Source of the DNA: Tuwongella immobilis
GTDB lineage: Bacteria; Planctomycetota; Planctomycetia; Gemmatales; Gemmataceae
DNA length: 64,000 nt
Assembly (NCBI RefSeq): GCF_901538355.1
Contig: NZ_LR593887.1
Location: 3,324,920-3,388,919 of the forward strand
Direction of reading: 5' to 3'
Shown here: piece by piece, positions 9,010 to 18,711 of the stretch
Layout: every line of letters starts with the position of its first letter
How positions within the stretch are numbered: position 1 is the first letter of the stretch
Translations under genes and position numbers: made by a program
Notes under the pieces: generated by a model
What the model was told of the DNA's origin: nothing
The model's input: only the letters and a program-made list of their open reading frames with translations
The model's database searches: none

Positions 9010-9747
9010 ATGAAACCTGCAACTTCCAATCCCGAACCGACCTCGTGGCCGCCCCCACCGCCGCATTCCGCGATTGCGGTTCTGATTAGTGGTGGCCTCG
9101 ACTCTGCTGTACTTCTCGGCGAATCGCTTCAATGGTTTGAAGCGGTGTTCCCCGTTTACATATCGACAGGCTCCTATTGGGAATCGGTCGAGCGTCTTTA
9201 TTTAGATCGCTTTTTGAATGCGGTGGCTCAACCGAAACTCCGACCGCTCAAAGTGTTGCGAGTTCCGACCGATGATCTCTACGACGATCACTGGAGTATG
9301 ACCGGGGTTGGTTCCCCGCATTTTGACGCGCCCGATGAGGCCGTCTATCTCCCTGGTCGGAATGTGATTTTGCTTTCCAAGGCGATGATCTGGTGCCATC
9401 TGCAAGGCATCCCATTCTTGGCAACTGCCCCGCTGGACGCGAACCCCTTCCCCGACGCGACGCCCGATTTTGTGACGCGCTATCAGTCGGTGGTCAATCA
9501 AGCGATTGATGGCTCCGTTCAGATTATCCGCCCGTATATTCAGATGAATAAGGTGAGTGTGATTCGACGCGGTAAGCACCTCCCGCTTCAGCATACGTTT
9601 TCCTGTGTTCATCCCATTCACGATCAACATTGTGGCGCTTGTAATAAATGCGCGGAACGCCAGTTCGCGTTTCGAGATGCCGCGGTGGCCGATCCCACGC
9701 ACTATGCCCGCCCCCGGAGCGAGAAAGATTCGTTATGTTCCGTGTAA
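9010..9747 (+). CDS. queC: 7-cyano-7-deazaguanine (preQ0) synthase QueC
   Basis: This 245-residue QueC converts 7-carboxy-7-deazaguanine to preQ0 with ATP and ammonia on the queuosine pathway. It has the PP-loop SGGLDSAVLL (about residues 28-37) and the zinc-site C-x8-C-x2-C-x2-C (CVHPIHDQHCGACNKC) near the C-terminus. The start is uncertain: an in-frame ATG at 8953 precedes the chosen ATG at 9010, which gives the usual length and follows GGGGC. A TATAAAT sequence lies only 8 bp upstream of 9010, so a leaderless transcript is possible. Its last 13 bases overlap queD, so the two should be translated together. No queE is visible nearby. Confidence 0.88.
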   Translation: MKPATSNPEPTSWPPPPPHSAIAVLISGGLDSAVLLGESLQWFEAVFPVYISTGSYWESVERLYLDRFLNAVAQPKLRPLKVLRVPTDDLYDDHWSMTGVGSPHFDAPDEAVYLPGRNVILLSKAMIWCHLQGIPFLATAPLDANPFPDATPDFVTRYQSVVNQAIDGSVQIIRPYIQMNKVSVIRRGKHLPLQHTFSCVHPIHDQHCGACNKCAERQFAFRDAAVADPTHYARPRSEKDSLCSV

Positions 9748-10136
9748 CTCGTGAATTTGAATTTTGCTTTGGCCATCGACTCCTGAATTATCAAGGAAAG
9801 TGCCAAAATATTCATGGCCACAACGGCAAAGCGGTCATCACGCTCGGTTCCAAAGAATTGGATTCGCTGGGCATGGTGATTGACTTCGTGCAGATCAAGC
9901 GCGTCATGAAAACTTGGATCGATGACACGCTAGATCACAAACTGTTGCTGCAAAAAGACGATCCGATTATTCCATACCTGCAACAGCACGGCTTGCCGGT
10001 GTTCCCCATGGATGAGAATCCCACCACGGAAAACATCGCCAAATTGATCTACGAAGTCGCTAAAAGCAAAGGGCTTCCCATCCTCGAAGTCACGATGTGG
10101 GAAACCGAATACAGCTATGCGACCTACACGGAATGA
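9735..10136 (+). CDS. queD: 6-carboxy-5,6,7,8-tetrahydropterin synthase QueD (PTPS family)
   Basis: This 133-residue protein shows the PTPS/QueD fold: FCFGHRLLNYQGKCQNIHGHNG supplies the catalytic Cys and zinc histidines (H-x-n-H-x-H). LGMVIDFVQIKRVMK, LDHKLLL, NPTTENIAKLIY and a C-terminal WETEYSYATY follow in family order. QueD makes 6-carboxytetrahydropterin from dihydroneopterin triphosphate, the first committed queuosine step. The ATG at 9735 lies inside the end of queC, which indicates translational coupling. A longer frame starting at 9648 overlaps queC much further and is rejected. Confidence 0.88.
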   Translation: MFRVTREFEFCFGHRLLNYQGKCQNIHGHNGKAVITLGSKELDSLGMVIDFVQIKRVMKTWIDDTLDHKLLLQKDDPIIPYLQQHGLPVFPMDENPTTENIAKLIYEVAKSKGLPILEVTMWETEYSYATYTE

Positions 10137-10173
10137 CATTCGCAGGATGTCGTGCCAAATGTTGTGAAATTTT

Positions 10174-10246
10174 AGCCATTTTTCAATTTTCTTCGAAAAA
10201 ATGGCTGGAGCAATCGGATCGTACCGATTGAGCGACCGGTTGCTCC
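10174..10246. other. Two adjacent hairpins between queD and the lipid-synthase operon
   Basis: The first inverted repeat (AGCCATTTTTC at 10174-10184 with GAAAAAATGGCT at 10195-10206) is immediately followed by the second (GGAGCAATCGG at 10207-10217 with CCGGTTGCTCC at 10236-10246, one wobble position). The first probably ends the queCD transcript. The second could be a terminator or leader structure. A weak promoter-like pair, TGTCCA then 17 nt then TATACC, ends about 60 bp before the pfaD-like ATG; I do not assign it with confidence. Confidence 0.5.
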
Positions 10247-10365
10247 GGCGAAATCGCCTCACCCATCGGAAAAAGCTGTCCAAACGGCGACTTACGCTTT
10301 ATACCTAAACTCCAGTTACCTGCTCGACATCGTCGCTCGACTGCTGCTGAGAATCTTCTTGCGCC

Positions 10366-12084
10366 ATGGCACCATTGAACGCATTTACCACCGTCGGCCA
10401 ATCCCCGGCGCAACTCGGCTTCGTGCCGAAATTCCGTTCCCATCCGATCGGAACCTGGAGTGCCGATGGCTCCGGAATCGTCCTGTCCGATGTGCAGCAA
10501 CTTTCATCAATCCAACAGACGATTGCGCGGATTTCGGAAGGTTTGGCGATTGTACAATCCGACCGTGGAATTGAGTTGTTCCGCGCTGGCCAGGGGAGTT
10601 TCGGGGCGGCACCGGACCGCGTCAATTGTCTGCCGCTGCTCGCCTATTTGCCGCCGCTTTCGCTCCGAAACCTTGGCAGCAGCGAGTTTTGCGACGATTA
10701 CGGGATTCGCGTCCCCTATGTGACCGGCTCGATGGCCAACGGGATTGCATCCGTCGAAATCGTTCAAGCGATTGCACGAGCGGGAATGCTCGGATTCTTT
10801 GGCGCGGCCGGTCTCTCACTGGCGGCCATCGAAGTCGCCATCGAACGATTGCAAACCAGTTTGGGCGACACCCCATTTGGCATCAATTTGATTCACAGCC
10901 CAAATGAGATGGGCCACGAACGCGACACCGTCGAATTATTCTTGAATCGTGGGATTCGACTAATCGAGGCATCTGCGTTTCTCGATTTGACCTTGCCGGT
11001 GATTCGCTACCGCTTGGCGGGCATCCATCGCGACTCGCAAGGCAAAATCGTGACGCCAAATCGAATTCTGGCCAAAGTCAGCCGAATCGAAGTCGCGACC
11101 AAATTCCTATCGCCACCGCCCGAACGATTTGTGCGCGAACTGCTCGAATCGCGAATCATCACCCCCGAACAAGCGGAACTCGCCAAGCAGATTCCCGTCG
11201 CACAAGACATTACGGTCGAAGCCGACTCCGGCGGACACACCGACAATCGTCCGGCGATCACGTTGTTTCCCACCATTGTTGCCCTCCGTGATCGAATGCA
11301 ACCGCTGTACGGGTCAGCCTTTCCGCTTCGGATCGGCTTAGCTGGCGGCATCGCCACACCACGATCCACGAGCGCCGCGTTTGCCATGGGGGCGGCATAT
11401 GTGGTCACAGGATCGGTCAATCAAGCGTGTGTCGAATCAGGCAGTTCGGATGTGGTTCGAGCAATGCTCGCCCAGGCCGAACAAGCCGATGTCATCATGG
11501 CCCCTGCGGCCGACATGTTCGAGATGGGTGTCAAAGTTCAAGTGCTCAAGCGTGGATCGATGTTTGCCATGCGTGGTGCGAAACTGTACGAACTCTATCG
11601 CACCTATCCGAGTATCGAATCGATCCCCGAATCCGAACGACTGACACTCGAAAAACAGTTGTTTCGTGCGCCACTCGAAGAAATTTGGCAACAAACCATC
11701 GCCTATTTCCAACAACGCGATCCCGCGCAAGTACAACGCGGACTTGCAGATCCGAAACACAAAATGGCGTTGGTGTTCCGCTGGTATCTCGGGCAATCCT
11801 CCCGCTGGGCCAACCGCGGCGATGCCACCCGAAAACTCGATTACCAAGTCTGGTGCGGTCCGGCCATGGGTGCGTTCAATGAATGGGCCAAAGGTTCGTT
11901 CTTGGAACAACCTAAACAGCGTGATGTTGTGACGGTTGCCTGGAATCTCTTGTTCGGGGCCGCAATCGTGGCCCGTGAAACGCAGTTGCGTGCCGCCGGT
12001 CTCGACCTCCCCGCGCACTACTACCCGACACACCCCCAGACGCTGGCAGAACTGCAGCCACTCGTTCCGGAGATGTCCGCATGA
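10366..12084 (+). CDS. pfaD: PfaD-like FMN enoyl reductase of a PUFA-type lipid synthase
   Basis: This 572-residue protein matches PfaD, the stand-alone enoyl reductase of bacterial omega-3 PUFA synthases (nitronate-monooxygenase-like TIM barrel with FMN). Typical segments are VPYVTGSMANGIASVEIV, MLGFFGAAGL, GINLIHSPNEMGHE and EADSGGHTDNRPAITLFPTI. RIGLAGGIATPRS and GAAYVVTGSVNQA follow, with a C-terminal region around NRGDATRKLDYQVWCGPAMGAFN. It reduces the trans-2-enoyl bond on the ACP-bound chain in cycles that go to saturation. It is the first gene of the seven-gene set, and its TGA overlaps the next ATG (ATGA at 12081). The order reductase-PfaA-PfaC resembles the pfa1-pfa2-pfa3 order described in myxobacteria. 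Confidence 0.9.
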   Translation: MAPLNAFTTVGQSPAQLGFVPKFRSHPIGTWSADGSGIVLSDVQQLSSIQQTIARISEGLAIVQSDRGIELFRAGQGSFGAAPDRVNCLPLLAYLPPLSLRNLGSSEFCDDYGIRVPYVTGSMANGIASVEIVQAIARAGMLGFFGAAGLSLAAIEVAIERLQTSLGDTPFGINLIHSPNEMGHERDTVELFLNRGIRLIEASAFLDLTLPVIRYRLAGIHRDSQGKIVTPNRILAKVSRIEVATKFLSPPPERFVRELLESRIITPEQAELAKQIPVAQDITVEADSGGHTDNRPAITLFPTIVALRDRMQPLYGSAFPLRIGLAGGIATPRSTSAAFAMGAAYVVTGSVNQACVESGSSDVVRAMLAQAEQADVIMAPAADMFEMGVKVQVLKRGSMFAMRGAKLYELYRTYPSIESIPESERLTLEKQLFRAPLEEIWQQTIAYFQQRDPAQVQRGLADPKHKMALVFRWYLGQSSRWANRGDATRKLDYQVWCGPAMGAFNEWAKGSFLEQPKQRDVVTVAWNLLFGAAIVARETQLRAAGLDLPAHYYPTHPQTLAELQPLVPEMSA

Positions 12085-15000
12085 ATGCCTCACAATCGAC
12101 CGTCCCCGAGGCTCCGGTTCCCTTAGCCATCGTCGGACTCGGCTGCTTATTTCCAGGATCGAACCATGCGACGGCCTTCTGGGCGGATATCAAGCATGGG
12201 GTCGATCGCATCCGCGAAATTCCCGCAACCCATTGGAATGTCGACGATTACTTCGATTCCAACCCCAAAGCCCCCGACCGAACCTATGCTCGGCGTGGCG
12301 GGTTTTTGGACCCCGTACCGTTCAATCCGATTGAATATGGAATTGCTCCAACTGCAATCGAAGCGACGGACACTTCACAATTGCTCGGGCTGGTCGCAGC
12401 CCGTCAAGCGCTCGTGGATGCGGGCTATGGACCCGATCGATCGTTTGACCGCAATCGTGTCAGTGTGATTCTCGGCGTCACGGGAACGCTCGAACTAGTG
12501 ATCCCGCTTGGCGCTCGGCTGGGTCATCCGCATTGGAAGCGTGCACTGGAAGAAGCGGGGGTCGATGCGGAGACGGCTGCCGATGTCGTGGCCCGAATTT
12601 CCGAATCGTATGTGCCCTGGCAGGAAAATTCATTTCCCGGCCTACTCGGCAACGTCGTGGCTGGTCGGATCGCTAATCGGCTTGATCTTGGCGGCACCAA
12701 CTGCGTGGTCGATGCCGCATGTGCCAGCTCGTTGAGCGCGATCCACTTGGCAGGCTTGGAGTTAGCAGCGGGACGAAGCGATGTGGTCGTGACCGGAGGT
12801 GTGGACACCTTCAACGACATTTTCATGTACATGTGCTTCAGCAAAACCCCGGCTCTTTCGCCTAGCGGAAACTCTCGACCATTCGAATCATCGGGAGATG
12901 GAACGATCCTCGGTGAAGGTCTCGGCATGATCGTCCTCAAACGATTGAGCGATGCTCAACGAGATGGCGATCGTGTTTATGCCGTTCTCAAATCGGTCGG
13001 ATCGTCGAGTGATGGCAAGGGGAATGCGATTTATGCCCCCTCGTCAAAAGGTCAGATGAAGGCGTTGCATGCCGCCTATCGACTGGCAAATATCGACCCT
13101 CGAACAATCGAACTTGTCGAAGGGCACGGCACCGGAACTCGAGTCGGCGATAGTGTCGAAGCCGCTGCTTTGGTCGACGTGTATCGCCAAGCGCAAGCCG
13201 AAGGTACTTGGTGTGCCTTGGGTTCCGTCAAATCGCAAATCGGCCATACCAAAGCGGCGGCGGGTGCAGCGGGGATCATCAAGGCTGCCCTGGCACTCTA
13301 TCACAAGGTGTTGCCGCCGACGTTGAAAGTCGAGATGCCCGTGGAGACGCTGACTCCGGGCAAGACACCCTTTTATGTCAATACTCGCAAGCGACCATGG
13401 CTACCACGATTGGAGCATCCGCGTCGTGCTGCGGTGAGTTCGTTCGGATTCGGTGGCAGCAATTTCCACCTGGTTTTGGAAGAAGCCGACCAGCAGAAAT
13501 CGTCCCCGGATTGGGATGATCAGATCCAGATTCTTGCGTTTTCCGGCGCGAATGCCGATGAGATTCTGAAGCAGATTGAATCGTTCCCCTCAGCGAAGGA
13601 TTGGACGGCGGTTGCTCATGCAGCCGTCGCATTACGAACGCAATTTTCGCATGAACACCCGATCCGACTGACTGGAGTGCTCTCGATTCATTCGGAGCAA
13701 CCCGATCGCTGGAAACAGGTTGCGATCGGCTTGGTGCAAGCGAATACTCCAGCATCACAATCGCCTGATGGCTGGACCGTTGTTCGCGGACCGCGTGTCG
13801 GGAAGCTGGCCATGGTTTTCCCAGGCCAAGGTTCTCAATACGTCGATATGCAGTGCGATCTGGTTTGTCAATTTCCGCAAGCCCTTGATGCAATTGCGGT
13901 TGCGAATCAGGCACTGGGATCACTGGTGCAAGGAACGATTCCCGAACGCCTCAGCGATCTGATCTATCCGCATCCCGCATTCACGCCGGAAGTCGAACTC
14001 GCACAAGCAGATCGGCTTCGCCAGACCCAGCATGCTCAACCAGCCATCGGTGCTTCGAGTGTCGCAATGTTGGCCGTCCTCCGCGATTTCGGTGTTGAGC
14101 CGGAACTGGTGGCCGGTCATTCATTCGGCGAACTCACCGCGCTGCACGCCGCCGGAGTGCTTGACAATCAGGCACTCATCCGACTGTCTCGATTGCGTGG
14201 CGAGCTAATGGCACAAGCCGCCCAATCGGCGCAAGGTGATGCCGGATCAATGCTTGCGGTGTTAGCTCCCTGGGAATTAATCGAGACGATCATTCGGGAA
14301 GAGAATCTCGACGTGGTCGCTGCCAACAAGAATGGGCCGCAGCAAACGGTTCTCTCCGGAAGCACCCCGGAAATTGATCGATCGGAACGAGTATTCAAAC
14401 GTCGGCAAGTGCGTGTTTCTCGGTTGTCGGTTGCAGCGGCATTTCATAGCGAACGGGTATCTGCCGCCGCGATTCCATTCCGCAATGCGTTGGAATCATT
14501 GGACTTACGGCAGCCGCAGATTCCCGTCTTCTCCAATTCGACCGGACAAGCCTACCCAGCAGAAATGGGTACCGTCAAAGATCTGCTCGGATCGCAACTG
14601 GCGAAGCCCGTTGAGTTTGTGTCGATGATCCACGCGATGGGACAAGCCGGAGCGGGTGTCTTTCTCGAAGTCGGACCGGGCTTCACCCTCACGCGATTGA
14701 TTCAATCGATCTTGCCCACGAGCGTTGCGATTGCGACCGACAGCAGTAGCGGTAAACGCTCTGGAATTCACGACTTCGCGATGGCATTGGCTCAGTTGGC
14801 CGCACGCGGAATTCCCGTTCGTTTGGATCGATGGAATCCCAAGCCTGCCACGCCGTTGCCGACCGATGCCGAAAAGAAGGCGTTCACGATTCCATTGTGC
14901 GGCGCGAATTATGTGACACCGCGCGAAAAACGCCCCGCACGCCCCCCGATTGCAAGCCGTCAGAATTCCGAACCTGTGACGGTGACGCCGGGAGCAGTTG

Positions 15001-18000
15001 CGGCGGACTCTCGCAACGTTGTTCAACCGACAACGCCGATGTCGGCCAATCCAGCGCCCATGCCTGCGGTGGTTTCCCGCAATCCGACGCATGTGGCGGC
15101 AAAAGCTGTTTCACCGCAACCTCAAGTTTCCCAACGGGTTCCGACGGTTCTTCCGAAGGCACCCCAACCGACGATTTCGCAACCGCCGACCCATTCACCG
15201 AGTTCTTTCCCAAGGTCGCCGATGAGTGTTGATCCAAACGCAGTTCCCTTTGCACTGCAAGTCACGCAGCAAAGCCTGCTCGCATTCCAACGAATGCAAG
15301 AGCAAACGGCCCAACTGCATCGCCAATTTTTGGAACATCAGCAGTCTGCTCAACTGACTCTCCAGTCGCTGGTTGAGCAACAGCAAGCTCTGTTATTCCA
15401 AGGGGTTGCGCTGCCTTCGCTGCCTGCCGCTCCTCGAACCGTAGCAGTGGTTCCTCCGGCATCGCTGCCCGCGCCGATGGCGGCCCCAGTGCCTGCTCCG
15501 GTTTCGATCCCGGCCATTCCTCCGGCTCCGGTGCGAGCAGCCGTTCCAACGCCAGTCGCTCCAACAATCGCCAAACCGTCGATTCCGCCAGCCCCGGCTG
15601 CCGTCCCTGCTCCGGCTGTGGCAACCCCTCCAGTGGTGAAGACCGCGGCGGTCGTTGCCCCAGTGGTCACTGCGCAACCCCAAGCGGTGAAAGCAGTTCC
15701 GGCAACTCCTCCGGCAGCTTCAAGCTCCGCTGTTCAGACAACCTTGTTGTCGGTTGTCGCGGAGAAGACGGGTTACCCATCCGAGATGTTGGATTTGAGC
15801 ATGAGTTTGGACGGAGATTTGGGCATCGACTCGATTAAGCGAGTCGAGATCCTCTCCGCGCTCCAGGAAAAACTCCCCAACGCTCCAACCGTCAAGCCAG
15901 AGAATCTGGGGAGTCTGCACACCCTCCAAGATATCGTCAATTTCTTGGGCGCGGCCGTCGCCACACCGACTCCCACGACAACAGCCGCACCGACTTCGTC
16001 CGTTCCGGCGGCGACTCCGGCACCAGTCGCTGGTGAAGTGCAAGGGACGCTCCTGTCAGTGGTTGCGGAAAAGACGGGTTATCCATCCGAGATGTTGGAT
16101 TTGAGCATGAGCTTGGACGGAGATTTGGGCATCGACTCGATTAAGCGAGTCGAGATCCTCTCCGCGCTCCAGGAAAAACTCCCCAACGCTCCAACCGTCA
16201 AGCCGGAGAATCTGGGCAGTCTGCACACCCTCCAAGATATCGTCAATTTCTTGGGGATGAACACTGGTGCAAGCGTCGTTTCGCCTGCCGCAACTGCTTC
16301 GGGAGGGCCCCCCAACCACCCTACCCAGCGGCTCGTGCTGAAGGCGGTCGCGGGACTGCCTGAATCACGAGCCGAGATCGCCATCATCGATGAAGCCCCG
16401 ATTTGGCTGGTGGGGAATTCGTCCATTGTGCACCATCTCGCGGATGCGTTCCGGGCGATTGGCCTGGAGCCGACGCTCCTCGATTGGTCTTCGCCGCCGC
16501 CCAGCATGGCGACGCTGGCGGGGTTGATTCTGATCGGCGGCGACTCCGATCCGTGTCGATCGGTCCTGCCCTGGTTGCAGGCGGCATCGTCGGCATTGAA
16601 AAACGGTGCTCAGCGAGGCACGCCGATTGTTGCCAGTTTGACGACCATTGACGGACAATTCGGTCTATCCAACGATCGCACACCAATGAGCCCTGCGACA
16701 GGTGGACTCGCGGGGGCGATCAAAACTCTGGCGTTTGAATGGCCATTTGCCTTGTGCAAAGCCATTGATCTCTCACCGACATTGACCGCAACCCGCGAGT
16801 TGGCGAACGAAATTGTCAACGAATTGCGTCGCGTCGGGCCACAAGAATCGGGCCGATCCGAATCGGGGTGGAGCTACCTTGGCTTGGATTCGGAGCCACG
16901 ATCGGTCGAACAACGATTACCGCTTCGCCCATCGGATGTCGTGCTCGTGACGGGTGGCGCACGCGGGGTGACTTTCGCTTGTGCCCACACGCTCGCAGAA
17001 CGATATGGCTGCACGATCATTTTGGCCGGGCGAACCCCACCTCCGGGTGAAGAACCAACGTGGCTGCAAGCGGCAATCGATGAACCATCGATCAAACGTG
17101 CGATTAGTCAAAATGAACGGGGGATTTCACCCCGCGAAATCGGCGAGCGTGCCAATCGCGTCCTTGCAGAGCGTGAAGTGCGTGCGAATCTGCAAGCGAT
17201 TCGTTCGACCGGATCGCGAGTCGAATATGTGTCCATGGATGTTGCCGACGCGAAATCGGTGGCATCGGCGATTCAGCAGATTCAGAATCAGCTTGGCGCG
17301 ATTTCTGGACTGATTCACGGGGCGGGAGTCCTCGCAGATCGGCGAGTCGAAGACTTGACACGCGAGCAAATCGAGCGTGTCTATTCGACGAAGGTCGATG
17401 GCTTCCACGAACTCTTGCGCAATCTCGATCCATCCGCGTTGAAAGTGCTGGTCGCATTCTCGTCATCCACCGCGCGATTTGGTCGCACCGGCCAACTCGC
17501 CTATGCGATGGCGAACGAAGTGCTCAACAAATCGTTGCAGCGATTTGCCAAAGACTATCCCCACTGCAAGTGTCTGTCGCTGAACTGGGGACCGTGGGAA
17601 GGCGGCATGGTCACGCCCGGCTTACGGAAACTCTTCGAGTCCGAAGGCGTTGGCCTGATTCCACTTGCGTCAGGTGCCCAATTCCTAGCCGATGAGCTTG
17701 CCGTGGCATCGGGACCAGTCGAAATTGTGATTTTGGGCGAAGGGACCGCACCAGTGGCACCCATCTCTCAAATTCAAGCGATGATGCCGGGTGAGGCGTC
17801 TTCGCTCGAAACGCAGCCGCTCGCGAATGGGATGGCGAAATCGTTCGATCGTCTGATCGATATCGAGTCGCATCCGATTCTTCGATCGCATGTCCTGGAT
17901 GGGAAAGGGGTTCTGCCGCTTGCCCTGCATTTGGAGTGGCTGGCACACGGAGCGATTCATCGCAATCCGGGCCTTTTATTCCAAGGAGTGGACGAACTTC

Positions 18001-18695
18001 GTTTACTCCAGGGTGTGAAGATTGCCGAAGCGCAATCGCTGACGGTGTCGGTATTTACGGCCAAAGCGGTCCGTGAAGATGGTGTGTATCGCGTCCCCAC
18101 CGAATTGCGATCGATTCGCGCGGATGGTCGAGAGGTGCTCCACTCGCGCGCGACGATTGTGCTCGGGAGCCTCTTGCCGGATGCACCGGCGGCCCAGCAG
18201 CTACCGCAATTGCAAGCATATCCCCAATCCGTGGAAGAATGTTATCGCTTTACGCTGTTCCATGGCGAATTGATGCACGGCATCGAAGCCCTGGACGGCT
18301 TTTGCGATGATGCGGTGGCGGCCTCGGCGAAATGTGCCCCGGCGCCATCGGCCTGGCTAACGCGGCCGATCCGCTCGAATTGGTTGGCCGACCCGTTATT
18401 GCTCGATGTCGCCTTCCAATTGCTGATTGTGTGGAGCCGACAACGTCACGGTGCGGGTTCATTGCCCACGAGCGTGGCCAGTTATCGGCAGTTTCGGAAG
18501 CATTTCCCGCCGGATGGCGTTCGCCTCCTGGTACGAATTATCCATGATACCGGATCGATGGCGCGAGCGCGGATCGATTTGGTCGATCGGAGCGGTCAAC
18601 TGGTCGCCCGATTGGATGGGGCGGAATGCGTCATCGACGCCAAGCTGAACGAAGTCTTTCGACATAATCAGCTTCGCCCAATGGTCGGAATTTGA
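12081..18695 (+). CDS. pfaA: PfaA-like multidomain lipid synthase: KS-AT-ACP-ACP-KR-DH
   Basis: This is a 2204-residue iterative type I synthase. Its domains in order are: KS, about 14-470 (DAACASS with Cys214, EGHGTGT, SQIGHTKAAAG); AT, about 575-880 (VFPGQGSQY and GHSFGE with Ser681); and a Pro/Ala linker with a Gln-rich helical piece, about 1055-1115. Next come ACP1 and ACP2 (LGIDSIKR with Ser1251 and Ser1353), then KR, about 1610-1860 (VTGGARGVTFA and a C-terminal Ser/Tyr region around AFSSSTARFGRTGQLAYAMAN). A DH-type domain ends the protein, about 1925-2190, with HVLDGKGVLP (the HxxxGxxxxP signature, His1937). This is the PfaA plan, with only two ACPs where marine PfaAs commonly have four to nine. 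It would load malonyl units, extend and reduce. It overlaps pfaD by 4 nt and is followed 16 bp later by the PfaC-like gene. Confidence 0.92.
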   Translation: MNASQSTVPEAPVPLAIVGLGCLFPGSNHATAFWADIKHGVDRIREIPATHWNVDDYFDSNPKAPDRTYARRGGFLDPVPFNPIEYGIAPTAIEATDTSQLLGLVAARQALVDAGYGPDRSFDRNRVSVILGVTGTLELVIPLGARLGHPHWKRALEEAGVDAETAADVVARISESYVPWQENSFPGLLGNVVAGRIANRLDLGGTNCVVDAACASSLSAIHLAGLELAAGRSDVVVTGGVDTFNDIFMYMCFSKTPALSPSGNSRPFESSGDGTILGEGLGMIVLKRLSDAQRDGDRVYAVLKSVGSSSDGKGNAIYAPSSKGQMKALHAAYRLANIDPRTIELVEGHGTGTRVGDSVEAAALVDVYRQAQAEGTWCALGSVKSQIGHTKAAAGAAGIIKAALALYHKVLPPTLKVEMPVETLTPGKTPFYVNTRKRPWLPRLEHPRRAAVSSFGFGGSNFHLVLEEADQQKSSPDWDDQIQILAFSGANADEILKQIESFPSAKDWTAVAHAAVALRTQFSHEHPIRLTGVLSIHSEQPDRWKQVAIGLVQANTPASQSPDGWTVVRGPRVGKLAMVFPGQGSQYVDMQCDLVCQFPQALDAIAVANQALGSLVQGTIPERLSDLIYPHPAFTPEVELAQADRLRQTQHAQPAIGASSVAMLAVLRDFGVEPELVAGHSFGELTALHAAGVLDNQALIRLSRLRGELMAQAAQSAQGDAGSMLAVLAPWELIETIIREENLDVVAANKNGPQQTVLSGSTPEIDRSERVFKRRQVRVSRLSVAAAFHSERVSAAAIPFRNALESLDLRQPQIPVFSNSTGQAYPAEMGTVKDLLGSQLAKPVEFVSMIHAMGQAGAGVFLEVGPGFTLTRLIQSILPTSVAIATDSSSGKRSGIHDFAMALAQLAARGIPVRLDRWNPKPATPLPTDAEKKAFTIPLCGANYVTPREKRPARPPIASRQNSEPVTVTPGAVAADSRNVVQPTTPMSANPAPMPAVVSRNPTHVAAKAVSPQPQVSQRVPTVLPKAPQPTISQPPTHSPSSFPRSPMSVDPNAVPFALQVTQQSLLAFQRMQEQTAQLHRQFLEHQQSAQLTLQSLVEQQQALLFQGVALPSLPAAPRTVAVVPPASLPAPMAAPVPAPVSIPAIPPAPVRAAVPTPVAPTIAKPSIPPAPAAVPAPAVATPPVVKTAAVVAPVVTAQPQAVKAVPATPPAASSSAVQTTLLSVVAEKTGYPSEMLDLSMSLDGDLGIDSIKRVEILSALQEKLPNAPTVKPENLGSLHTLQDIVNFLGAAVATPTPTTTAAPTSSVPAATPAPVAGEVQGTLLSVVAEKTGYPSEMLDLSMSLDGDLGIDSIKRVEILSALQEKLPNAPTVKPENLGSLHTLQDIVNFLGMNTGASVVSPAATASGGPPNHPTQRLVLKAVAGLPESRAEIAIIDEAPIWLVGNSSIVHHLADAFRAIGLEPTLLDWSSPPPSMATLAGLILIGGDSDPCRSVLPWLQAASSALKNGAQRGTPIVASLTTIDGQFGLSNDRTPMSPATGGLAGAIKTLAFEWPFALCKAIDLSPTLTATRELANEIVNELRRVGPQESGRSESGWSYLGLDSEPRSVEQRLPLRPSDVVLVTGGARGVTFACAHTLAERYGCTIILAGRTPPPGEEPTWLQAAIDEPSIKRAISQNERGISPREIGERANRVLAEREVRANLQAIRSTGSRVEYVSMDVADAKSVASAIQQIQNQLGAISGLIHGAGVLADRRVEDLTREQIERVYSTKVDGFHELLRNLDPSALKVLVAFSSSTARFGRTGQLAYAMANEVLNKSLQRFAKDYPHCKCLSLNWGPWEGGMVTPGLRKLFESEGVGLIPLASGAQFLADELAVASGPVEIVILGEGTAPVAPISQIQAMMPGEASSLETQPLANGMAKSFDRLIDIESHPILRSHVLDGKGVLPLALHLEWLAHGAIHRNPGLLFQGVDELRLLQGVKIAEAQSLTVSVFTAKAVREDGVYRVPTELRSIRADGREVLHSRATIVLGSLLPDAPAAQQLPQLQAYPQSVEECYRFTLFHGELMHGIEALDGFCDDAVAASAKCAPAPSAWLTRPIRSNWLADPLLLDVAFQLLIVWSRQRHGAGSLPTSVASYRQFRKHFPPDGVRLLVRIIHDTGSMARARIDLVDRSGQLVARLDGAECVIDAKLNEVFRHNQLRPMVGI
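15765..15949 (+). repeat. ACP-coding direct repeat, copy 1
   Basis: About 185 bp encoding acyl carrier protein 1 (pantetheine-site Ser1251, codon 15831-15833). By eye it differs from copy 2, 306 bp downstream, at only four positions. The linker between the copies is Ala/Pro/Thr-rich and not repeated. Confidence 0.95.
16071..16255 (+). repeat. ACP-coding direct repeat, copy 2
   Basis: Second, nearly identical ACP unit (pantetheine-site Ser1353). The four differences I count from copy 1 (ACC/ATC, AGT/AGC, CCA/CCG and GGG/GGC contexts) look silent or nearly so, so the two proteins are essentially the same domain. Confidence 0.95.
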
Positions 18696-18711
18696 ATGAG
18701 GATAATCGGGA

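Noticed and set aside
15765-16255. Long direct repeats as a mobile-element footprint
   Set aside because: Both copies are in-frame ACP domains with the pantetheine serine; there is no transposase, terminal inverted repeat or target duplication.
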